A stretch of 31,403 nucleotides of DNA, taken from contig CAZJBP010000013.1 in NCBI GenBank assembly GCA_964544115.1, positions 1-31,403 of the forward strand, in the 5' to 3' direction. The notes below the pieces were generated by a model. That model did no database searches and was not told where the DNA came from. It saw nothing but the letters and a program-made list of their open reading frames with translations. This stretch comes from CAZJBP01 sp964544115 (GTDB lineage: Bacteria > Verrucomicrobiota > Kiritimatiellia > UBA8416 > JADHWI01). Shown here piece by piece: positions 1 through 7,012 of the stretch. The stretch's first letter is position 1. Every line of letters begins with the position of its first letter. Position numbers and translations under genes: made by a program.

Positions 1-69
1 TTTCCTCATCCCATTCACCCGACGGCTTCGGTGTCAGGAATTGTGACGCAACGCGTTCACGAGTCGGCT

Positions 70-112
70 GGGGAGGAACTGCTTCCCCCCGTCACCGTGC
101 TTCGCGTATACT
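70..112 (+). promoter_or_regulatory. Possible promoter and stem-loop upstream of the protease
   Basis: A TATACT hexamer at 107-112 matches a sigma-70 -10 box at five of six positions. No good -35 box is visible 16-18 bp upstream. Between about 70 and 90 lies a stem-loop in which GGAA at 75-78 pairs with TTCC at 83-86; the stem continues with GGG/CCC across one mismatch. If transcription starts just after 112, the first possible ATG at 114 would be nearly leaderless. That is one reason for preferring the ATG at 153 as the protease start. Low confidence: one hexamer in GC-rich DNA. Confidence 0.25.
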
Positions 113-152
113 TATGCGGAGGGCGAGAATCGACCGGCGCGAGCTGAACTGC

Positions 153-3100
153 ATGCGAACAGGCCGTACAGGGCGATGGATGGCGGGGGGCGGGACGTTG
201 CTGGCCCTGGCGGCAATGGTTGCGCTGATGCGATCCTCCGACCCCCGTGCCCCGAGCGCGTCCGCTTCGACCACCAGAGCGGCGCAGCCTCCCGCGCAAC
301 CGGCCCTGTCCGTCGCCGTGCCTTCCGCGTCAGCCGGTCAGGCCCGCGATGAAACTCCACCAAGCCTCCCCCCGCCGCCGGGGGACACCGGACTGTTGCT
401 GCCGACAGACACCTCGGCGCCAGGGGCGCGGGAGCGCGCGGTGAACGCCCTGCAGGCATGGGAGGCCGCCGGACAGAGCGCGGCCGCGGCCCTGGCCGGA
501 GGTCAGGACGCCCGGACCGACGACGGGGAAACCTGCACCCAGCTGATCGCCGTGCGCGACGGGCGCGTGTACCGCTACAAGACCTGCAACGCCAACGCGG
601 CGATCGGCACCGCCGCGAACCTGGTCCGCCAGACCCCGCCCTACAACGTAGACGGCACCAACCTCGCCGCCGGCGTCTGGGACGCGGGGACCGTCCGCTC
701 CACCCATCAAGAGTTCGGCGGCCGCGTCATCCTGAAGAACGCCGTCGCGGCGCATTATCACAGCACTCACGTCGGTGGCACCATTGGCGCCCGCGGCGTC
801 GACGCCACGGCCAAGGGCATGGCCCCGGCCGTGCGCATCTGGTCCTATGACTGGAATTCCGACCTGTCCGAGATGGCCTCCGTGGCCATGTCGGCCACCG
901 GGCAGGTTGGCGTGATCCAGATCTCGAACCACTCGTATGGCCTGGAGACCGGGTGGGAAGGCTCGGAGTGGTTCGGCACCTGGGCGACCCGCTCGGAAGC
1001 CGACGGATTCGGGATGTACGACTCCTACGCGGCCATGTGGGACGCCGTGTGCTACGGGGCTCCGTACTACCTGCCCTTCCTGTCTGCCGGCAACGACCGC
1101 AACGACACGCCGCCCGCCGCCGGATCCACGTTTTCGTACTACGACGGTGGGCAACTGAAGACCAAACCGTACGACCCCGCCACCGATCCGCCAGCCGACG
1201 GGGGGGACGGCGGGGGCTACGATACGGTCTCCTACATGGGCAATTCGAAGAACCTGGTGACGGTTGGGGCTGTGAATGATGCGGTGACGGCCGGCCTGCG
1301 CGACTTGGCGAAGGCCACCATGACGACCTTCAGCAGCTGGGGTCCCTCGGACGACGGACGGGTCAAGCCCGACATCGTCGCCAACGGCGCCGACCTGCGG
1401 TCCACCTATTCAACCTCGGACTCGTCCTACTCCTCGATGAGCGGCACCAGCATGTCGTCGCCCAACGCGGCCGGGTCAGCCGTGCTGCTGGTCGACCTGT
1501 ACAGCCGACTCTTCCCCGGCCGGGCGATGCGTTCCAGCACGCTGAAGGCGCTGATCCTTCACACGGCGGACGACGTGGGTAATGTGGGGCCGGACTACCG
1601 CTTCGGCTGGGGGCTGATGAACACTCGAGCGGCCGCCGACCTGCTGCGGGCGCACGCCGCCAACCCCCGATCTCTCCGCATGGTCGAGGCGGCGGTGACG
1701 CCCGGGCAGGCGACATGCGAATACGCGTTCGACTGGGACACGACCTCGCCCCTGCGGGCCACCCTGTGCTGGACCGATCCGCCCGGCTCGCCGCACAACA
1801 CACTGGACAACCGCTCGCCGAACCTCGTGCATGACCTCGATTTGCGTCTTATCACGCCCGGCGGCATCACGAACCTGCCCTACGTGCTGAACGTGCTGAC
1901 CCCCGCGGCGCCCGCCACACGCAATGACAACAAGGTCGACAACGTCGAACAGGTCGACCTCGCCGCCCCCTCCGAGAGCGGAACCTATCGGCTGCAGGTG
2001 TCCGTGAAGGGCGCGTTGACAACCTCCGCGCAGGTTTTCTCCCTGGTCGTGAGCGGCGCCACCACGCCGCCGGAGATCTTCCACACGCCGCTGGTCAACA
2101 CGACCAACACGGTTCAGCCCTACCGCATCGACGCGCAGATTCTCAGCGAAGGCGCCCTGTCCCCCGCGGGCCTGGTGCTGTGCTGGGCGTCCGGGGCCAC
2201 CAACGGTTTCACAACCAACGTGCTCACGGCCACCACGAACGGTTTCTACACCGCCTCGATCCCTCCCCAACCGATCGGCACGACGCTGCGCTACTACCTG
2301 CAGGCCCAGGCGGTCAACGGACTGACGACCCGCCTGCCGGCCGCAGGCCCTGCAGCGCCGTTCAGCTTCTGCTTGTCCGAGCCGGTCTCCCTGACAGTCC
2401 TCGGCACGCCGGAGGACCTCGCCACCTGCTCGCCGCCCTACGGCATGAGCATACTCGCCTCCGGCGTGGTCGTCACCGCCTCGGCGGCCGCTCACACCGA
2501 CAGCCTGGGCGGCTTCCGGTACCGCAACGCCGGGTGGATCGGCACAGGCAGCGCGCCCGCCAGCGGCACGACCAACGCGCTCGCCTTTACGATTCGGGAA
2601 GCCTCGACGCTGACATGGCGATGGGAACCCACGTTCCGGCTGACGCAATCGTCCACGATCCCCGGCGCGGTCAACACCACCAACTGGTGGCCCGTGGGAT
2701 CGCAGGCGACGACCGTCACGGCGCCCACCACCCACTTCGTGTCGCTCACCAGCCACCGCTTTTGCGGCTGGTACATCGACGGGCAGCGCGCACCGGCAGC
2801 GGGCCGGGCGGCGAACCCGGCGGACGGCATCCTGATGACGCTGCCCCGGACGGCCTCGGCCATGTACCTCCCTGAATCAACCAATGCCGATGCCGACGCC
2901 CTGCCTGACTGGTGGGAATACTACTTCTTCGGCTCGACTTCGGCGGTCGCCTCTGCCGACTCCGACGGCGACGGTTTCACCAACCAGAAGGAATACGAGG
3001 ACGGTACGGACCCGTTAGACTACGACTCGATCCCCGCGCCGCCGGGCATCGCTCACGTGCCGCTGCCATCCACGGTGACCTCGCCGGCGCCCTGGACCGT

Positions 3101-4862
3101 CTCCGCGGTCGTCACCGACAACCACGCCGTGGCGTCGGTGACGGTCCGCTGGTCCCGCAACGGCGGCCCGTGGCAGACCAACGCGCTCGCGCTCGCCGCC
3201 GGGGTCTATTCGGGAGCGATCACGGCCCCCGGGGTGACCGGCGACACGGTGACCTACTGCGTCGAAGCCGCGGATGCCGCGCGCCTCAAGGCTTCAGCCG
3301 GCCCCTATACGTTCGCCGTCCGCTACCCGCTGATTGACCTTCAGCCGCTCACCCTCGGCGTCACGCTGCTTCCGGCGTTCTCCACCACCAACCGCATGTT
3401 GATCGTGTCCAACGCTGGGCATCGGGCGCTGAACTGGACCCTCGAGATCCAGCCCGGCGGCCTGACGAACGATGTCGAAGCCGGCGCCGGCGGATGGTCG
3501 CACACCGGCCGGAACGACGCATGGCACATTGCCACCAACCGGAGCTATTCGGGCTCGTCCTCGTGGCACTTCGGGTCCCAGGGCGTTGGCGTCCCCTACC
3601 CCGACAACGCCAACGCGGCGCTCGTCTCGCCGGCGGTGCTCGTGCCGCCCGGAGGGCGCCTGTCGTTCATGCATTGGCTCGCCACCGAAACCCCGAAGGA
3701 TGCGGCCAACGCCTGGGATGGCGGCTACGTCGAGATCTCCACCAACAACGGGGCCACCTTCGCCGAGATCACTCCCGTGGGGGGCTACCCGTATGTCATC
3801 TACGGACACTCAGCCTCGCCCTTCCCCGGCGGCACGCCCTGCTTCGCGGGCGCCACTGACTGGCGCCGGGCGGAGTTCGACCTCTCCGCCTTTGCGTTCA
3901 AGACCGTGCGCATCGGGTTCCGTTTCGGCTCAGACGGGTACGTGGGAGCCGCCGGCTGGCACCTCGACGACATTGCGGTCACGCCGCGCGGCGGTGAGAC
4001 CCCGTGGATCTCGCTGTCGGTCGCTGAAGGCACGACGGAGCCGGGAAGCGCAGTGCCGGTCGCCATCACGCTCACCACCGACAGCCTGGCCCCGGGGGAG
4101 ACCCTCGGCGCCACGCTGCGCATCCGATCCAACGACCCCTCCGCGCCGGAGCGGACGGTGCCCGTCTTTCTGCACAACAACAGCCGGTCCATCTCGGTGG
4201 CCCAGCCGGGGCACGGCGCCATCACGCCGGCGGGGACGGTCTATGTCACCGCCGGCGCAGACGCATCCTTCACCGTTCAGGCCGATTCGTATTATCACGT
4301 CGCCGCCGTGGTCCGGGGCGTAGTGACACAGGCGCTGCCGAGCGCCCACGTCAGCGTGACCAACGTGGTGTGGAGCAACGTGACGGCCAATACGACCTTC
4401 AGTGCCCGGATCGACGCCAACCTGACGACCCAGGGCACGCCGGAATGGTGGCTGGCGATGTTCAGCCTGACCAACGGTTCGAGTGACGCGGAGGCCGACG
4501 CCGACCCGGACGGCGACCGGCTGCCAACCTGGGCCGAGTTCGTGGCCGGCACCGATCCGACGAACGCGGCATCGACGTTTGCCGTTGCCGATGTAAGCCC
4601 GCACGTCACCAACGTGCTGCTGGTTCCGATCACCAACGAGTACGGCCTATCCACGGCGCGCGTGCCCATCGTTTCGGGCCTGGTGCTTCGCTGGGCCAGC
4701 GTATCCAACCGCACGTACAGCCTCTGGGGTGCGCCAACCGCGACCTCATCCCCCGTGGAATTGCTGGGCGGCATGGCGGCAACGCCGCCGACCAACGCGG
4801 TCATCCGCCCCCTCACGGGCGACGGGCCGGTGCGATTCTATCGCCTCGGCGTGACCTACTGA
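153..4862 (+). CDS. Secreted subtilisin-like (S8, KP-43 type) serine protease with multidomain C-terminal tail
   Basis: Predicted secreted serine endopeptidase of 1569 aa. An ATG at 114 is also in frame; the ATG at 153 puts a positively charged stretch directly before the hydrophobic segment (about residues 10-27) that acts as signal peptide or anchor. The S8 catalytic triad is visible, numbered from 153: Asp177 (GVWDAG), His206 (STHVGG), Ser433 (GTSMSSP), with oxyanion Asn314 (SAGND). After the catalytic domain comes a beta domain with the LRATLCWTDPPGSP and LVHDLDLR signatures seen in KP-43-like proteases. Further on are a calcium-loop segment (DADALPDWWEYYFF ... DSDGDGFTNQKEYEDGTDP, DNA 2887-3020), an anchor-J-like beta domain (about 3470-4000), a repeat domain and a second calcium-loop module at the C-terminus. 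That last module is shared with the phosphatase at 18022-20406. Likely role: extracellular or surface protein degradation. The family is clear; the substrate is unknown. Confidence 0.93.
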   Translation: MRTGRTGRWMAGGGTLLALAAMVALMRSSDPRAPSASASTTRAAQPPAQPALSVAVPSASAGQARDETPPSLPPPPGDTGLLLPTDTSAPGARERAVNALQAWEAAGQSAAAALAGGQDARTDDGETCTQLIAVRDGRVYRYKTCNANAAIGTAANLVRQTPPYNVDGTNLAAGVWDAGTVRSTHQEFGGRVILKNAVAAHYHSTHVGGTIGARGVDATAKGMAPAVRIWSYDWNSDLSEMASVAMSATGQVGVIQISNHSYGLETGWEGSEWFGTWATRSEADGFGMYDSYAAMWDAVCYGAPYYLPFLSAGNDRNDTPPAAGSTFSYYDGGQLKTKPYDPATDPPADGGDGGGYDTVSYMGNSKNLVTVGAVNDAVTAGLRDLAKATMTTFSSWGPSDDGRVKPDIVANGADLRSTYSTSDSSYSSMSGTSMSSPNAAGSAVLLVDLYSRLFPGRAMRSSTLKALILHTADDVGNVGPDYRFGWGLMNTRAAADLLRAHAANPRSLRMVEAAVTPGQATCEYAFDWDTTSPLRATLCWTDPPGSPHNTLDNRSPNLVHDLDLRLITPGGITNLPYVLNVLTPAAPATRNDNKVDNVEQVDLAAPSESGTYRLQVSVKGALTTSAQVFSLVVSGATTPPEIFHTPLVNTTNTVQPYRIDAQILSEGALSPAGLVLCWASGATNGFTTNVLTATTNGFYTASIPPQPIGTTLRYYLQAQAVNGLTTRLPAAGPAAPFSFCLSEPVSLTVLGTPEDLATCSPPYGMSILASGVVVTASAAAHTDSLGGFRYRNAGWIGTGSAPASGTTNALAFTIREASTLTWRWEPTFRLTQSSTIPGAVNTTNWWPVGSQATTVTAPTTHFVSLTSHRFCGWYIDGQRAPAAGRAANPADGILMTLPRTASAMYLPESTNADADALPDWWEYYFFGSTSAVASADSDGDGFTNQKEYEDGTDPLDYDSIPAPPGIAHVPLPSTVTSPAPWTVSAVVTDNHAVASVTVRWSRNGGPWQTNALALAAGVYSGAITAPGVTGDTVTYCVEAADAARLKASAGPYTFAVRYPLIDLQPLTLGVTLLPAFSTTNRMLIVSNAGHRALNWTLEIQPGGLTNDVEAGAGGWSHTGRNDAWHIATNRSYSGSSSWHFGSQGVGVPYPDNANAALVSPAVLVPPGGRLSFMHWLATETPKDAANAWDGGYVEISTNNGATFAEITPVGGYPYVIYGHSASPFPGGTPCFAGATDWRRAEFDLSAFAFKTVRIGFRFGSDGYVGAAGWHLDDIAVTPRGGETPWISLSVAEGTTEPGSAVPVAITLTTDSLAPGETLGATLRIRSNDPSAPERTVPVFLHNNSRSISVAQPGHGAITPAGTVYVTAGADASFTVQADSYYHVAAVVRGVVTQALPSAHVSVTNVVWSNVTANTTFSARIDANLTTQGTPEWWLAMFSLTNGSSDAEADADPDGDRLPTWAEFVAGTDPTNAASTFAVADVSPHVTNVLLVPITNEYGLSTARVPIVSGLVLRWASVSNRTYSLWGAPTATSSPVELLGGMAATPPTNAVIRPLTGDGPVRFYRLGVTY

Positions 4863-4863
4863 G

Positions 4864-4911
4864 CCCTGTCTTGCACGTGCTCTGGTCCTGTGCTACACAC
4901 CGTCGACAGGG
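4864..4911. repeat. Inverted repeat CCCTGTC/GACAGGG before the small sigma-like gene
   Basis: CCCTGTC at 4864-4870 is the exact reverse complement of GACAGGG at 4905-4911. The arms are 34 nt apart, in the 75-nt gap between the protease stop and the next start. There is no T-tract, so it does not look like a standard intrinsic terminator. It could be an operator or an mRNA structure, or chance. Confidence 0.3.
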
Positions 4912-4937
4912 ATAACGGGTGGGGAGATCGGAGCAGG

Positions 4938-5294
4938 ATGAAGATCGCGCTGAACATGGGCAGGGAAGTGGACTCGACCGGCGGTGCCGCGCAGGACCGG
5001 GCGCTGGAGCGGGACATCCTGGCTGCGAAGGGCGGCGACTGGACGGCCAAGCAGAACCTGGCCAAGACGTTTCAACCGTTGATCACGTCCCTCGCGCAGA
5101 AACGCACCCAGGATCCGCAGAAGCAGTCCGAGTTCACCAAGGCCGGCAAGGATAGCCTCGTCAAGGCTGCCAGGAGATATCGCCCCTCGGACAGCCCGCA
5201 CACGTTCCGCATCATGGCCAGCGAAAGCATCCAGCAAGCCATGGACAAGGCTTCCAATCCATCCTTCCTTGCACGACTGTTCGGGCGGGGGTAA
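4938..5294 (+). CDS. Small sigma-70 region-2-like protein, 118 aa
   Basis: A 118-aa soluble basic protein. I chose the ATG at 4938 because GGAG (4930-4933) precedes it and the sequence upstream in the same frame (from 4890) looks non-coding. Residues about 26-102 resemble sigma-70 region 1.2/2: an opening like DILAAKGGDWTAKQNLAK, a central PLITSLAQKR, then GKDSLVKAARRYRP and a closing FRIMASESIQQAM, matching the usual order of LV..IA..Y, G..GL..A...F and FSTYA..WIRQA. The tryptophans of region 2.3 are missing and there is no region 4 DNA-binding part. It may be an anti-sigma-like decoy, a core-RNA-polymerase-binding fragment or a degenerate sigma factor. The similarity is judged by eye. It is followed by trmB, whose GTG start lies 13 nt past its stop. 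Confidence 0.7.
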   Translation: MKIALNMGREVDSTGGAAQDRALERDILAAKGGDWTAKQNLAKTFQPLITSLAQKRTQDPQKQSEFTKAGKDSLVKAARRYRPSDSPHTFRIMASESIQQAMDKASNPSFLARLFGRG

Positions 5295-5307
5295 CTCGGG
5301 GACAAGC

Positions 5308-5937
5308 GTGAGCCCGCGATCTCGAGACCCGAAGCCCAAACCGGGAACCCCTCTCCCGCTGCTGCTGACGCCCGCAAGCATCGCGGACCCCCTGCCCCTT
5401 GACGCCGCCTTCGGCCGCGCGGCGCCGCTGGAAGTCGACGTCGGCTGCGGCAAGGGTCGATTTCTGCTGGCGCGCGCGCGCGCCTTTCCCCATGTGAACT
5501 TCCTGGGCGTCGACCGCATGATCGCGCGCCTGCACAAGATCGACCGGCGCGCCACAGGCGAGGGGATCGCCAACGTACGTCTTCTGCGCGTGGAGGCGGC
5601 ACACGCGATCCACCACCTGTTGCCGCCCGCCTCGGTGCGGACGTTCTACATCTTTTTTCCCGACCCGTGGCCCAAGCGCCGCCACCATGAACGCCGGCTG
5701 ATTGGCGACGCGGTGCTCGCCGACCTTGCCCGCGCGCTGGAGCCCGGCGGGCGCCTGCACTTCGCAACCGATCATGCGGATTACTTTGCCGCGGCGGTGA
5801 AGCGCCTGCGGGCGACGCCGGAGTTCAGGGAGGTCGAGCCGTTCCTTCCGTCCGACGATGAACGGACCGATTTTGAACTGCTGTTTGTCAAGCAGGGCTG
5901 CACGATCGGCCGCAGTTCGTTCGAGCGGCGCGCCTGA
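5308..5937 (+). CDS. trmB: tRNA (guanine-N7-)-methyltransferase TrmB
   Basis: SAM-dependent enzyme that makes m7G at position 46 in the variable loop of tRNA. It is 209 aa from a GTG at 5308, which has a CGGGGA ribosome binding site a few nt upstream (5297-5302). An in-frame ATG at 5269 would overlap the preceding gene and adds non-conserved residues. Visible signatures: SAM motif I DVGCGKGRFLL (residues 44-54), the family hallmark FPDPWPKRRHHERRL (117-131) and the following TDHADY segment. The length fits the family (about 200-240 aa). It sits 13 nt downstream of the small sigma-like gene, so co-transcription is likely. Its stop is only 4 nt from the stop of the convergent glycosyltransferase gene. 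Confidence 0.93.
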   Translation: MSPRSRDPKPKPGTPLPLLLTPASIADPLPLDAAFGRAAPLEVDVGCGKGRFLLARARAFPHVNFLGVDRMIARLHKIDRRATGEGIANVRLLRVEAAHAIHHLLPPASVRTFYIFFPDPWPKRRHHERRLIGDAVLADLARALEPGGRLHFATDHADYFAAAVKRLRATPEFREVEPFLPSDDERTDFELLFVKQGCTIGRSSFERRA

Positions 5938-5941
5938 ACGG

Positions 5942-7012
5942 CTACCCGGGCCAGGCGGCCAACACCTGGCGATAGACAGCCACGGTCCCCGCCACCGTCG
6001 CCTCGATGTCGAACAGCCGGCGCGCGCGCTCCTTTGCCGCCGCGCACCGCGCCATGCGGGTCGCGCCGCCGGACAGAATCTCGCGCACCGCCGCCGCTGC
6101 GGCCTCTACGTCGCCGTGCCCGATCACCCAGCCCTGCCCTCCCAGCGACTCGACCGTGCCCGCCGCATCCGCCGCAACCACGGGAACCCCGGTCGCCATG
6201 GCCTGGCGCACGGTCACCGCCGCGCCCTCCATGATCGACGGAAAGAACAGCGCGTCAAAGCTCTTGAGCAACGCCGGCGCGTCGGCGCGGAATCCGGTGA
6301 AGCAGACGCGGTCAGCCACGCCCTGCTCGATCGCCAGGGCCTCCAAACGCCCGCGCTCGGGGCCATCCCCCACCACCGCCCAGCGCAACCCCGGCGCCTC
6401 GTGAGCCAGCCGGGCCGCCGTCTCGATCAGCAGCCCCCAGTTCTTCTTCGGCGCCAGTTTGCCGATACCGCCGACCAGCGCACGACAGCCTTCGGCCGCG
6501 CGCAGCTCATCGTTGCGGGACGCCGCATCGAGTTCAGCCAGATCCAGCCCGCTGGGTACCACGTGGACGCGCACCGCGGGATACCCCGTCATCAGGAACA
6601 CGTTGCGAACGGCCTCCGAGATGGCCAGCACGGCCGCCAGCCGGCCGGGCGAGTACTTGAGGCGCGACAGCGGGTTGCGCCGAATGGGCGAGGTGATGCG
6701 CCGCGAATACACTGCAGGCAATCCGGCCTGCCGTGCCACGCGCACGCCGATGCTGACGGCGCCGGAGTCGTGCAGATGCAGCAGAGAGGTACCGGAGGCG
6801 GCCACCGCCCGCTGCACGTCGGCCGCGGCGGAGCGGCCGGCGAGCGGACGCGCCTCGATGCCGGCCGCGAGCGCCCGGTCATACAGCGGCCCATCCGGGC
6901 GGGTCCATAGAACAGCACCCACACCGTGCGCAGGCAGCCGCCTCAGGAGGTTGAGAATCTGATACTCCCCCCCACCCCATTCATCGTTGGTGTGGAGGTG
7001 GAAGACGTTCAT
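5942..7012 (-). CDS. GT4-family glycosyltransferase
   Basis: GT-B fold, family-4-type retaining glycosyltransferase of 356 aa, probably cytoplasmic and acting on a lipid-linked or cell-surface glycan. The N-terminal acceptor lobe starts with NVFHLHTNDEWGGGEYQ, the usual glycine-rich opening. The donor lobe carries VGGIGKLAPKKN (about 180-191), VVGDGPERGRLE (213-224) and FFPSIMEGAAVTVRQAMATGVPVVA (256-280). In the last motif the usual E-x7-E pair reads E262-x7-Q270. I chose the ATG at 7012, which overlaps the TGA of the upstream GH2 gene as ATGA (7012-7009); a GTG at 7018 is also in frame. This translational coupling suggests the enzyme and the glycosidase work on related sugars. Donor and acceptor cannot be read from the sequence. 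Confidence 0.9.
   Translation of the reverse strand: MNVFHLHTNDEWGGGEYQILNLLRRLPAHGVGAVLWTRPDGPLYDRALAAGIEARPLAGRSAAADVQRAVAASGTSLLHLHDSGAVSIGVRVARQAGLPAVYSRRITSPIRRNPLSRLKYSPGRLAAVLAISEAVRNVFLMTGYPAVRVHVVPSGLDLAELDAASRNDELRAAEGCRALVGGIGKLAPKKNWGLLIETAARLAHEAPGLRWAVVGDGPERGRLEALAIEQGVADRVCFTGFRADAPALLKSFDALFFPSIMEGAAVTVRQAMATGVPVVAADAAGTVESLGGQGWVIGHGDVEAAAAAVREILSGGATRMARCAAAKERARRLFDIEATVAGTVAVYRQVLAAWPG

Noticed and set aside
4864..4911. Intrinsic terminator after the protease gene
   Set aside because: The 7-bp arms are 34 nt apart and no T-tract follows, so it is listed only as an inverted repeat.
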